NCBI RefSeq assembly: GCF_014841115.1
Contig: NZ_JACYTP010000008.1
Location: 1-64,000 of the forward strand
DNA length: 64,000 nt
Direction: 5' to 3'
Origin: Photobacterium arenosum
Lineage (GTDB): Bacteria; Pseudomonadota; Gammaproteobacteria; Enterobacterales; Vibrionaceae
Both the position numbers and the translations under genes were made by a program. How positions within the stretch are numbered: position 1 is the first letter of the stretch; each line of letters begins with the position of its first letter. Positions 18,510 through 27,174 of the stretch are shown piece by piece. The notes beneath the pieces are model-generated. The model saw only the letters and a list, made by a program, of their open reading frames with translations, did no database searches and was not told the origin of the DNA.

Positions 18510-19769
18510 ATGTTACTCGGAGTCATCGCCGACGATTTTACCGGCGCCACCGACATCGCAGGTTTTCTGGTTGCCAATGGCATGAAGACCATTCAGCTCA
18601 ACGGCGTGCCTGCCGACTTGCTGAGTGCAGACGCTGATGCTGTGGTCATCAGCCTGAAATCTCGTTCTTGCCCTGTGGATCAGGCCGTCAGCGATTCTGT
18701 GGCGGCATTACGCTGGCTGCAGGCCGCAGGTTGTCAGCAGTTTTACTTTAAATACTGTTCCACCTTTGACAGCACAGCCGAGGGCAATATCGGGCCGGTC
18801 ACCGATGCGTTACTGGCGGAACTGAATGAATCTTTTACTGTGATTTGCCCATCGCTTCCGGTTAATGGCCGTACCGTCTGCCATGGCAACCTGTTTGTCA
18901 ACGGAGAGTTGCTGAGCGAATCCGGCATGCGTCACCACCCTGTGACCCCTATGACGGATGCCAACCTGGTGCGTCTGATGAATGCCCAGGCGCAGGGCGT
19001 GAGCGGCCTGGTGGATTACCAGACCCTGGATCAAGGGACAGACGCTGTAGTGACGGCCTTTGACCAGCTGCGTGCTCAGGGCGTGCAGTACGCCGTGCTT
19101 GATACGCTCAACGATCAGCATCTGGTGACTATCGGCGAGGCATGCAAAAACCTCAAGCTGGTCACTGGTGGCTCAGGGCTGGCGGTCGGCATCGCCCGAA
19201 ACTGGGTGACTGCGCAGGCTAAGCAGGCCGAAGCATTGTCAGCCGGTCATCCGAAAGCCGGTAAAACGGTTGTGCTGTCGGGATCGTGTTCTGTAATGAC
19301 TAACAAGCAGGTGGGGCAGTATCAGCGTGTTGCGCCGCACTTTGCTTTGGATGTCAAGGCTTGCCTGACCGATGACAATTACGGCAACGTCGTGTGTGAC
19401 TGGGTGATGGAGAACCTGGAAAGCAGCTTCGCACCTATGGTGTTTGCGACCGCTAATCCAGAGATGCTGAAAGTCATACAGGCTGAATACGGTGCGCAGG
19501 CATCCAGCCAGGCCGTTGAACAGTTCTTCAGCCAACTGGCACACCGGTTGCGCGAGCAGGGTGTCCGTAATTTCATTGTGGCTGGCGGCGAAACATCCGG
19601 GGTTGTGACCCAGAGTCTCGGCGTGAAAGGTTTCCATATCGGCCCGCAAATCGCACCGGGTGTGCCTTGGGTAACAGCGATCGATCAGGATCTGTCGCTG
19701 GCACTGAAATCCGGCAACTTTGGTGACGAATCATTTTTTACGACTGCACAAGGATTTTTCCATGACTGA
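18510..19769 (+). CDS. otnK: 3-oxo-tetronate 4-kinase
   Basis: This 419-residue kinase of the DUF1537/OtnK family phosphorylates 3-oxo-tetronate. N-terminal IADDFTGATDIAGFLVANG (from residue 6) and C-terminal VAGGETSGVVTQSLGVKG are the family's substrate and ATP-binding signatures. AAAAGGAGCG precedes ATG 18510. Its end overlaps the otnC start by eight bases (ATGACTGA), showing translational coupling. Confidence 0.94.
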   Translation: MLLGVIADDFTGATDIAGFLVANGMKTIQLNGVPADLLSADADAVVISLKSRSCPVDQAVSDSVAALRWLQAAGCQQFYFKYCSTFDSTAEGNIGPVTDALLAELNESFTVICPSLPVNGRTVCHGNLFVNGELLSESGMRHHPVTPMTDANLVRLMNAQAQGVSGLVDYQTLDQGTDAVVTAFDQLRAQGVQYAVLDTLNDQHLVTIGEACKNLKLVTGGSGLAVGIARNWVTAQAKQAEALSAGHPKAGKTVVLSGSCSVMTNKQVGQYQRVAPHFALDVKACLTDDNYGNVVCDWVMENLESSFAPMVFATANPEMLKVIQAEYGAQASSQAVEQFFSQLAHRLREQGVRNFIVAGGETSGVVTQSLGVKGFHIGPQIAPGVPWVTAIDQDLSLALKSGNFGDESFFTTAQGFFHD

Positions 19770-20394
19770 ACAAGCGTTAAGAGAAGAAATGGTGACGCTT
19801 GCCCGCTCGATGTTTGAGCGGGGCTATGCCACCGGTGGGGCAGGTAATCTGTCTCTAAAACTCCCTGACGGCAATTTTCTGACCACGCCAACAGGCTCTT
19901 CCTTCGGACGTTTGGTGGCTGAACGTTTGTCGGTGGTGGATATCGACGGCAATCATTTGTCGGGTGATCGCCCTTCAAAAGAGATTGCGTTCCATCTGGC
20001 GATTTACCGTAACAGCCCGGATTGTAACGCCATTGTGCACTTACACTCCACATACCTGACGGCCCTGTCGTGCCTGGAAGGACTGGACTCAGACAATGCG
20101 ATTAAGCCCTTCACACCGTATTACGTGATGCGGGTCGGTCAGCTGCCGGTGATCCCGTATCTGCGTCCGGGCGATCCGCAAATTGCGACTGAACTGGCCA
20201 ATCGTGCGGCCGACTACCGCGCGTTCCTGCTGGCCAATCACGGCCCGGTCATTACCGGTACAGACCTGCGTGATGCGGTTGATAACGCCGAAGAGCTGGA
20301 AGAAACCGCCAAACTGGCATTGATGCTCGATGGCAAAGCCATTCGTTACCTGACAGATGCAGAAGTCAGCGACCTGGAAGGGAGAGGAAAATAA
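19762..20394 (+). CDS. otnC: 3-oxo-tetronate 4-phosphate decarboxylase
   Basis: A 210-residue class II aldolase/adducin-fold enzyme that decarboxylates 3-oxo-tetronate 4-phosphate to dihydroxyacetone phosphate and CO2. Start ATG 19762 has AAGGA upstream, and a longer in-frame start would run into otnK. Metal and active-site motifs are GGAGNLSLKL, SKEIAFHLAIY, IVHLHSTYLTALSC and LANHGPV. It is coupled to otnK by an 8-base overlap and to otnI by a TAATG overlap. Confidence 0.93.
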   Translation: MTEQALREEMVTLARSMFERGYATGGAGNLSLKLPDGNFLTTPTGSSFGRLVAERLSVVDIDGNHLSGDRPSKEIAFHLAIYRNSPDCNAIVHLHSTYLTALSCLEGLDSDNAIKPFTPYYVMRVGQLPVIPYLRPGDPQIATELANRAADYRAFLLANHGPVITGTDLRDAVDNAEELEETAKLALMLDGKAIRYLTDAEVSDLEGRGK

Positions 20395-21170
20395 TGGCCA
20401 GATTTGCAGCCAACCTCACCATGCTGTTCACTGAAGTGCCTTTTATTGAGCGCTTCGGTCAGGCCAGCAAAGCCGGTTTCAAAGCGGTCGAGTTTCTGTT
20501 TCCTTATGACTATGAAGCCGGTCTGCTGGCAGAGCAGCTTAGTTCACACCAGCTTGAACAGGCGCTCTTTAATATGCCGCCGGGCGACTGGGCGGCCGGC
20601 GAGCGCGGTATTGCGGCCCTGCCGGATCGTATTGAAGAGTTTGAGCAAAGCGTTGACGTCGCCCTTCACTACGCGCAGGCACTGAGCTGTAAGAAGGTGC
20701 ATGCCATGGCAGGTATTCTCAGCCCCGACTTCTCGGTTGAGGCGCACAGAGAAACCTTTATCCGTAATTTGCGCTATGCCGCTGATCGCTTTGCTGTACA
20801 CGGTATCTGCGTGATGATTGAACCGCTGAACAGCCGTGATGTGCCGAATTATTTCGTGGCCCATCAGCGTGACGCTGTTGAGCTGATCAAAGCCATCGAC
20901 CGACCGAATGTGAAACTGCAGTTCGATGTGTATCACGCGCAAATCATGGACGGAGATCTGTCTGTCCTGATCAAAGAGGTCGCGGATTACATCGGCCATG
21001 TGCAGATAGCATCTGTTCCCAGCCGTCATGAACCCTGTGAGGGAGAAGTGAATTATCCCTTCCTGTTCGGCGAGCTGGACAAGTCAGGCTATCAGGACTG
21101 GATTGGGTGCGAGTACAACCCGCAGCAAGGCACACTAGAAGGCCTGGGCTGGGTAACACCTTATTTGTAA
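20394..21170 (+). CDS. otnI: 2-oxo-tetronate isomerase
   Basis: A 258-residue TIM-barrel enzyme of the hydroxypyruvate-isomerase family that interconverts 2-oxo- and 3-oxo-tetronate. Seen motifs: LFTEVPFIERFGQA near the start, EPLNSRDVPNYF with the catalytic Glu, QFDVYHAQIMDGDL with metal-binding residues, and GCEYNPQQGTLEGLGW at the end. The start ATG shares one base with the otnC stop. The assignment to OtnI rather than Hyi follows from operon context. Confidence 0.92.
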   Translation: MARFAANLTMLFTEVPFIERFGQASKAGFKAVEFLFPYDYEAGLLAEQLSSHQLEQALFNMPPGDWAAGERGIAALPDRIEEFEQSVDVALHYAQALSCKKVHAMAGILSPDFSVEAHRETFIRNLRYAADRFAVHGICVMIEPLNSRDVPNYFVAHQRDAVELIKAIDRPNVKLQFDVYHAQIMDGDLSVLIKEVADYIGHVQIASVPSRHEPCEGEVNYPFLFGELDKSGYQDWIGCEYNPQQGTLEGLGWVTPYL

Positions 21171-21271
21171 ACGGCGCCATATATAAACGGACCTGTTTGT
21201 AAACGGAAGCAGACATCGACAATTTCGTCAACAGACTTAAGACAAGATAGAAGAGAGCAAGGACATCCCCT

Positions 21272-22237
21272 ATGAAAATTATTATTACAGGTGGGGCAGG
21301 CTTTTTAGGAGCCATGCTTACCGACACCCTGCTACAACGTTATGACAACATCGAGCGCATCAAGATAGTTGATCGTATCGCCCCGGATATGAGTCAGTTC
21401 GACAGCCGTGTCAGCGCGGTTGTGGGCGACATTACTCACCCGGCTGATATCGATTCGCTGATCGATGCCGACACCACTCATGTTTTCCATTTGGCGGCGA
21501 TTGTGTCGAGCCATGCCGAAGAAGATTTTGATCTCGGCATGAAAGTGAATTTGCTGGCCACCCAGTTGTTGCTGGAAAAATGCCGTCAGGTGAATCCGGC
21601 GATCCGCTTCGTGTTCTCCAGTTCGCTGGCGGTGTTCGGTGGCGAACTGCCGGATCTGATCGAGCCTATGACAGCCACTCAGCCGAGTTCTTCTTACGGT
21701 ACGCAAAAAGCCATCGGTGAGCTGCTGGTCAATGATTACGGCCGCAAAGGGTTTGTGGATGCCATCACTGTGCGTCTGCCGACCATCTGTATTCGCCCTG
21801 GCGCGCCGAACAAAGCCGCGTCGTCTTTTGTCAGCGGGATCATCCGTGAGCCGCTGAAAGGCGAAACGTCAAACTGTACGGTTGAGCCAACGCTGCCGCT
21901 GTGGATTTCCAGTCCGGAAACAGTGATCGATAACATTATCCATGCCAGCCAGTTACCGGCTGAGGCCATCAAGGGTTATCGCACCTTTAATCTGCCCGGC
22001 ATTCAGGTGACACCTGCTGAGATGATCGCTGCAATGACAGAGACAGTGGGGGCAGGGTTTGCTGAGCGAGTGAGCTACGACGAGGATGCTGCGGTTGCCC
22101 GTATCGTCAGCAGCTGGCCGAAAGCGTTCAATAATGCGTCAGAACTGACGCTGGGATTTAAAGCGGATAAGGATTTCCAGTCGGTACTTAAGGCGTATTT
22201 AGCTAAGTATCCGGTACGCGAAGAGGAGGCGATCTAA
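21272..22237 (+). CDS. denD: D-erythronate dehydrogenase
   Basis: A 321-residue NAD-dependent extended short-chain dehydrogenase/epimerase-fold protein. It has the Rossmann ITGGAGFLGAMLTDTLL at the N-terminus, HLAAIVSSHAEEDF, SSSLAVFG, and the catalytic SYGTQKAIGE (YxxxK). DenD oxidises D-erythronate at C2, feeding 2-oxo-tetronate into the same isomerase-kinase-decarboxylase path (known for this gene order). GAGAGCAAGGA precedes ATG 21272. The stop overlaps the permease start by one base (TAATG). Confidence 0.9.
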   Translation: MKIIITGGAGFLGAMLTDTLLQRYDNIERIKIVDRIAPDMSQFDSRVSAVVGDITHPADIDSLIDADTTHVFHLAAIVSSHAEEDFDLGMKVNLLATQLLLEKCRQVNPAIRFVFSSSLAVFGGELPDLIEPMTATQPSSSYGTQKAIGELLVNDYGRKGFVDAITVRLPTICIRPGAPNKAASSFVSGIIREPLKGETSNCTVEPTLPLWISSPETVIDNIIHASQLPAEAIKGYRTFNLPGIQVTPAEMIAAMTETVGAGFAERVSYDEDAAVARIVSSWPKAFNNASELTLGFKADKDFQSVLKAYLAKYPVREEEAI

Positions 22238-23733
22238 TGTTACCCATTTCTGTTATAGGCTTAATTATTGCGGTTTTTGTACTGATCTTCCTGGTACTGA
22301 GAACCCGTGTTCATGTCTTGATTGCGATGCTGGCTGCGGCCTGTATTGCCGGTTTGATCGGCGGACTGAGTGTGGATGACACCATGTCGGCGATCAGCAA
22401 GGGCTTCGGCGGTACGCTGGGCGGTATTGGGATCGTGATTGGTCTGGGTGTCATGATGGGCGCCATTCTGGAAACTTCCGGTGCCGGTGAGTCCATTGCC
22501 TATCACTTCATCAAGTGGCTGGGCAAGAAGAAAGAAGAGATGGCACTGGCAATTACCGGTTATATCGTCAGTATCCCTGTGTTCGTCGACAGCGCACTGA
22601 TCATCCTGTATCCGATTGCTAAGTCACTGTCTAAAACCTCTGGCCGTTCCATTCTGACACTGACTGTTGCTCTGGCTGGTGGTCTGGTGGTGGCGCACCA
22701 CTGTATTCCGCCGACACCCGGCCCGCTGGGCGTCGCCAGTATTTTCGGTGTTGATATTGCCTCTATGCTGGGTTTGGGTCTGGTGATTGCACTGCCGTCT
22801 ATCTACGGTATTGTGATGTACGCCCGCTGGTTAGAAAAGCATTTCCCGGAATACGCGACACCTGTCTCTCTGCCGCAGGAATCTGATGATCTTAAGAAAG
22901 TGCATGACGAGTACATGGCGTCTAAAGCCACCAAAAATCTCCCTTCACTGACCAAGTCCATCATGCCGATAGCGGTGCCGATTCTGCTGATTCTGGTGAA
23001 ATCGCTGGCCAGCCTGCTGGAAAAACAGCTGGGATTTGAAGGACTGTCGGAAAGCGCGCTGGGCGCGGTGATCAACTTTGTCGGGCACCCTGTGATTGCC
23101 TTGTCTATCAGTACGCTGCTGGCGGTGTATACCCTGACACCTTACCTGGACAAAGAAACCACTACCCGCAAGCTGGAAGAAGGGATTTCCACCTCAGGAA
23201 TTATCCTGCTGGTGACAGGTGCAGGTGGTGCACTGGGCAGTGTACTGCGTGAGTCTGGCGCGGGTACTGAAATCGCCAACCAGATTGCGGCACTGTCCAT
23301 CTCACCTATCATGATCCCCTTCATCATCGCGACACTGGTACGTGTGATTCAGGGCAGCGGCACAGTTTCAATGATTACCGCAGCGTCTATCTCTGCACCG
23401 GTACTGGCTGAAATGGAAGGCATCAACATGCTGTTTGCCGCATCTGCTGCGACCATGGGTAGCTTGTTTGCCGGTTACTTCAACGACAGCCTGTTCCACA
23501 TAGTGAACCGTCTGATGGGTGTTACCGAAGTGCGTAAACAACTGGTGATCTGGACGGTACCGACTACTATCGCCTGGTCAATCGGCGGCTCACTGGTGAT
23601 GATCCTGAACCTGATCTTTGGTAGCCAGGGAAGCGTGTTCGACCCGGTTATGCCACTACTGTTCCTGGCAGGTTGCATCTACTTCGTAAAGTCGCAAAGT
23701 AAACCTGCAGCAGAGGTCGCTGCTGGTCACTGA
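22237..23733 (+). CDS. GntP-family permease, likely threonate/erythronate importer
   Basis: A 498-residue inner-membrane carrier with a dozen or more hydrophobic segments. GntP-family signatures include FGGTLGGIGIVIGLGVMMG, VVAHHCIPPTPGP and RVIQGSGTVSMITAAS. It ends the six-gene tetronate operon, corresponding to ygbN in E. coli, so uptake of L-threonate and/or D-erythronate by proton symport is the natural inference. It is translationally coupled to denD and followed by a strong terminator. Confidence 0.92.
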   Translation: MLPISVIGLIIAVFVLIFLVLRTRVHVLIAMLAAACIAGLIGGLSVDDTMSAISKGFGGTLGGIGIVIGLGVMMGAILETSGAGESIAYHFIKWLGKKKEEMALAITGYIVSIPVFVDSALIILYPIAKSLSKTSGRSILTLTVALAGGLVVAHHCIPPTPGPLGVASIFGVDIASMLGLGLVIALPSIYGIVMYARWLEKHFPEYATPVSLPQESDDLKKVHDEYMASKATKNLPSLTKSIMPIAVPILLILVKSLASLLEKQLGFEGLSESALGAVINFVGHPVIALSISTLLAVYTLTPYLDKETTTRKLEEGISTSGIILLVTGAGGALGSVLRESGAGTEIANQIAALSISPIMIPFIIATLVRVIQGSGTVSMITAASISAPVLAEMEGINMLFAASAATMGSLFAGYFNDSLFHIVNRLMGVTEVRKQLVIWTVPTTIAWSIGGSLVMILNLIFGSQGSVFDPVMPLLFLAGCIYFVKSQSKPAAEVAAGH

Positions 23734-23782
23734 TCATCAATTATATGATGTGTTTTTTTGACGTATCTCTTTACGTGCTACA

Positions 23783-23806
23783 GCCCCCGGTTCCGGGGGC
23801 TTTTTT
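23783..23806 (+). terminator. Terminator of the tetronate operon
   Basis: GCCCCCGG followed by CCGGGGGC and then TTTTTT: an 8-bp perfect GC stem with a TT loop, 50 bases after the permease stop. Confidence 0.93.
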
Positions 23807-23843
23807 GTTACCTCCAAAACCACCGCCTAAAGAGGGGGGGAGG

Positions 23844-24062
23844 CTATTTGTTGGCTTCAACCATTGTGATGATCTTCCCGGCTTTCTCAAAGTGATCCAG
23901 TTTATGGGTTTGTATCCACCAGGTTGCCGCTTCCATCAGTAGCTCAGGGTCATCGTTTTTATTGGCAAAGAAGGCATAAAAAGACACGCCGACATTGTCA
24001 CCCTTCTGAGCGATTTTTTTGTGGCAGATCTGAATGATTTTTTGTCGCAGCGATTCGCGCAT
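23844..24062 (-). CDS. Small conserved protein (DUF6500-like)
   Basis: A 72-residue soluble protein, MRESLRQKIIQICHKKIAQK at the start and VSFYAFFANKNDDPELLMEA in the middle. It has no signal, membrane segment or cysteine cluster beyond one Cys. I recall this sequence pattern from a family named DUF6500, but that is from memory. ATG 24062 is preceded by TTTAAGGACAACCCT. It lies 10 bases downstream of the AraC regulator and may share its transcript. Function unknown. Confidence 0.6.
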   Translation of the reverse strand: MRESLRQKIIQICHKKIAQKGDNVGVSFYAFFANKNDDPELLMEAATWWIQTHKLDHFEKAGKIITMVEANK

Positions 24063-24072
24063 AGGGTTGTCC

Positions 24073-24951
24073 TTAAACTGGGTTATTTTTGATGTTAAGT
24101 AATTTATCAGCCAGAGACGGCTGCTGACGAAATTGTCTTGGTGTCATGCCTGACCAGGTTTTGAAGCGAGTGCTGAAATTGGCCGGAATGGGGTAACCAA
24201 CAATTTCCCCGATCTGTTGCACCGACCATTCAGACGAGCGCAACAGTCGGGCCGCGTATTCCATCCGCATCCGGGTTAAATGTGCAATTGGGCTGCGTCC
24301 CATGTACTGTTGGCATAATCGATGAAAATGTGGTTCAGAGCAGGGATAGAGCGCAGCCAGCTGGCGAACATCCCATTCTTTATGCAACTGGCGCTGGACG
24401 CGGTCGAAGACCCTTTTTAACCGAACCTGATGACGCGGTTGGCTAGTGATGTCCGGCGTGCGAAGCAGCAAGTCAATTTGCTGCACGCTGTGTGCGATAA
24501 CGGCACCACTTAAATCAATCTGAAGAGATAGGCTTCTGAGCAGTGTCTGAATACAGGCGTACATAACCTCGGCCGTTGGCGTCAGAAGGTAGCTGATCTC
24601 ATCAGTAACCAAAGCGGACCAATCCTTAGCCGTATCCAGAAACAGCCAGGCAATTTGCCAGCCTTCCTCTGCAATACCAAATCCGTTCTCAGCACCTGCA
24701 GGCACAATGATCATCGATCCTGGCTCCAGCAGCCAACGGCGTCCTTCACTTTCCAGCCACCCCTTGCCGCTCACCGTGTATATCAGCATGTGTTTTTGCG
24801 GATGTTTCCTGAACACCGAAAACTGTTCACGGCAGTGTGCTATCCCACATTGCACCAGGCCATGCTCTTCCAGCAGCAAGACTTTGGTTTGGTCCAGAAA
24901 CTCCTGCTGCGTTTTCTCTGAGATCAGAAACCGCTCTTGCTTGTCGTTCAT
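24073..24951 (-). CDS. AraC-family transcriptional regulator
   Basis: A 292-residue AraC regulator. The N-terminal cupin-type domain (about 25-130, MLIYTVSGKGWLESEGRRWL, LEPGSMIIVPAGAENGF) precedes a double HTH (about 190-285, VRQLAALYPCSEPHFHRLCQ and VQQIGEIVGYPIPANFSTRF). It is divergent from the MATE efflux gene across about 95 bases, making that pump a candidate target. The ligand is unknown. Confidence 0.88.
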   Translation of the reverse strand: MNDKQERFLISEKTQQEFLDQTKVLLLEEHGLVQCGIAHCREQFSVFRKHPQKHMLIYTVSGKGWLESEGRRWLLEPGSMIIVPAGAENGFGIAEEGWQIAWLFLDTAKDWSALVTDEISYLLTPTAEVMYACIQTLLRSLSLQIDLSGAVIAHSVQQIDLLLRTPDITSQPRHQVRLKRVFDRVQRQLHKEWDVRQLAALYPCSEPHFHRLCQQYMGRSPIAHLTRMRMEYAARLLRSSEWSVQQIGEIVGYPIPANFSTRFKTWSGMTPRQFRQQPSLADKLLNIKNNPV

Positions 24952-25046
24952 CTTGATAGTCTGGCAAATGTTTTAGATGAGCTGAAAGAATACGGCATTC
25001 AATCAGAGATTTACACTGTGCGCATAATCACCGGGGGAGAATTGTG

Positions 25047-26435
25047 ATGTTGCTTTCAGCTCAGTACATTGATCGTGCATTTTGGCAGAAATTGCTGAAA
25101 ATAGGTTTGCCTGTCTCGCTACAAGCGATGTTGTTTTCATTGCTGGGCGTTGTCGATATTTTCATGGTCAGCCAGCTGGGTGAGCAGGCAACGGCTGCCG
25201 TCGGCGTGGGCAACCGGATATTCTTCTTCAATCTGATCATGGTGGTTGGCGCCAGTGGTGCGGTAAATGTACTAGCTTCGCAATACTTTGGTGCCGGTAA
25301 TATGGAAGGCGTTCGCCGCACGCTGGCCCAGTCATGGATGCTGTCCGGGCTGGTGGTCCTGCCCTTCGTTGTGCTGTATCTGTTGATCCCGCAGCCTTTG
25401 GTGGCACTGGTCGCTTCCGAGCCGCATTATGTGCAGTTGGCAACGGATTATCTTTGGATCACCGGGCCGAGCATTCTCTTTACGGCATTGGTGGTGCCAC
25501 TGGAATCGGCGTTGCGCTCCATAGGGGACGCCAGATTGCCCACTATCATCAGCATCTTTGCGATAGCCATTAATGCCTTATTGAACGCCTTGCTGATTTT
25601 CGGTCTGTGGGGACTGCCTGAACTGGGTGTGCTGGGCGCAGGTATCGGCACAATCATTTCCCGGTTACTGCAAACCGCGCTGCTTTTCTGGGTGGTGGCT
25701 CGCCGCTATCCGCATCTGCTGCCTGAGCGTTTTCACTGGGTTGACGCTGTTAAACGTCATCATTTACGACGCTATTTCAAGGTGGCGATGCCAATGTTTG
25801 TTCATGACACGGGCTGGGCGGGCGGGCTGCTGGTCTATAACGTGCTGGTGGGCCAGTTAGGGGTCAGTGAGCTGGCGATTATCTCGCTGCTGTCACCGGT
25901 TGAAAGCGTGCTCATCTCGGCGTTTCTGGGCTTTGCGGTGGCCGCGTCAATCATTTTAGGTAATGACATAGGTGCGGATAACTACCAAAGGGTCGAAGGC
26001 ACCGCCTGGTGGTATGTGCTCATCAGTTGCAGTTTCGCGTTATTGCTGGCCATAGCCTGCTGGCTGGCTCAGCCAGTGATTGTTTTTTTGATCGGATTAA
26101 GTCCGGTCGAACAGAAAGATCTGGCCGTGAATGTGACGCTGGTGATGGCATTTGGCATGGTGCTGAAAGTCTTCAATATGGTGGGGATCGGCGGCGTCAT
26201 GCGCAGCGGCGGCGACATCAACTACAGTATCTTTATCGATTTGTTTGCCCAGTGGGCGGTAGGCATTCCGCTGGCTTATTACACAGGCCTGGTGCTGGGC
26301 TGGTCATTGGACTGGGTACTGGCGGTAATATTACTGGAAGAAGTGGTCAAGATAGGGCTGACAACACAGCGTATTCAGTCGAAAAAGTGGATCAATAATC
26401 TGATTCGGGAAACCGGTCCTGTTCCAGAACTCTGA
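25047..26435 (+). CDS. MATE-family multidrug/cation efflux protein
   Basis: A 462-residue inner-membrane antiporter with about twelve helices in two repeats. ATG 25047 sits seven bases after GGGGGAG; the adjacent GTG 25044 is less well placed. Family marks: IGLPVSLQAMLFSLLGVVDI near the start, GLWGLPELGVLGAGIGTIIS in the middle, and GIGGVMRSGGDINYSIFIDL in the second half. It is divergent from an AraC regulator. It lies 740 bases before the AT-rich biosynthetic cluster but has the base composition of the chromosome, so I do not count it in that cluster. Confidence 0.9.
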   Translation: MLLSAQYIDRAFWQKLLKIGLPVSLQAMLFSLLGVVDIFMVSQLGEQATAAVGVGNRIFFFNLIMVVGASGAVNVLASQYFGAGNMEGVRRTLAQSWMLSGLVVLPFVVLYLLIPQPLVALVASEPHYVQLATDYLWITGPSILFTALVVPLESALRSIGDARLPTIISIFAIAINALLNALLIFGLWGLPELGVLGAGIGTIISRLLQTALLFWVVARRYPHLLPERFHWVDAVKRHHLRRYFKVAMPMFVHDTGWAGGLLVYNVLVGQLGVSELAIISLLSPVESVLISAFLGFAVAASIILGNDIGADNYQRVEGTAWWYVLISCSFALLLAIACWLAQPVIVFLIGLSPVEQKDLAVNVTLVMAFGMVLKVFNMVGIGGVMRSGGDINYSIFIDLFAQWAVGIPLAYYTGLVLGWSLDWVLAVILLEEVVKIGLTTQRIQSKKWINNLIRETGPVPEL

Positions 26436-27174
26436 AGTGGGCACAGATAGACAGTTTTTGTGCTCTTGTGGCTGATTATGGTTGGTTCCTCCAAACGATA
26501 AAGCGGTTTGATAGACTTCAAAGTCAACTTTTTTGGTATTGTCATTGCTGTCATGAGTAAGGCAAAAGCCATCTGACACTCTCGTTTTCAGCCAGTTATC
26601 AGTATAGCTGCCTGTCGCATTGTATTCTTTCATCAAAACAGTGCTAATCGCTGTTTGTGAAACCTTCTGAATTTTTGGTCAATTTATCTCTTGGCTTGCT
26701 TTGTACCATAGGGTTGGTGGTTTTTCTTGTCTTGCTCTCTTGGACTTATCTTTGATGTCGGTGTAAACAAAAGCTGGCCTTACAGAGAAACACCTTAGGC
26801 TTAGTCTCATAGGTTGTTTCTCCCTTTCATCCATCATAAGTATTTTCTGCTGTTAAAAAAATGATTAGTAAACAAAAAGCCTAGTAAATTGTAATATTAT
26901 AGATATCTATATTGATGGATGTGTAGATATAGACATTTATGAAAAAAATATGGAAATATTTAGAAACATGTTGTTACAATGTGTTTCAGTTAGCGTGGTT
27001 GCATATTCAATGGTTATGTATCCATATTTCATTAAGGATTTTTAATAGACGATAATTCCGCACCAAAATTAACTGTATTCATTGCGACGAGAGACTGGCT
27101 CATTTCTTATGAATTCTGAGTCAGTAATTCATACTATTTGATAATTCAATTGATTAATTAAGCAGGGTTAGCTC
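26436..27174. other. AT-rich leader and left boundary of the biosynthetic cluster
   Basis: 739 bases with a sharp drop in GC from about 26.6 kb. No insertion sequence or tRNA is visible at the junction. A 31-codon frame at 26950-27045 (MEIFRNMLLQCVSVSVVAYS at its start) has no clear ribosome site. A hairpin, ACTGGCTCA (27094-27102) with TGAGTCAGT (27117-27125), lies 50 bases before the first cluster gene without a T-run. Together they could be a leader region or could be chance. The promoter of the cluster must lie here. Confidence 0.4.

Noticed and set aside
25047..26435. MATE pump as part of the biosynthetic cluster
   Set aside because: Chromosome-like base composition, its own divergent AraC regulator, and a 740-base gap; the cluster already has an MFS exporter.
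26331..26636. 101-codon minus-strand frame overlapping the MATE 3' end
   Set aside because: It covers the MATE C-terminus antisense, has no ribosome site and no recognisable family; most likely a shadow frame.
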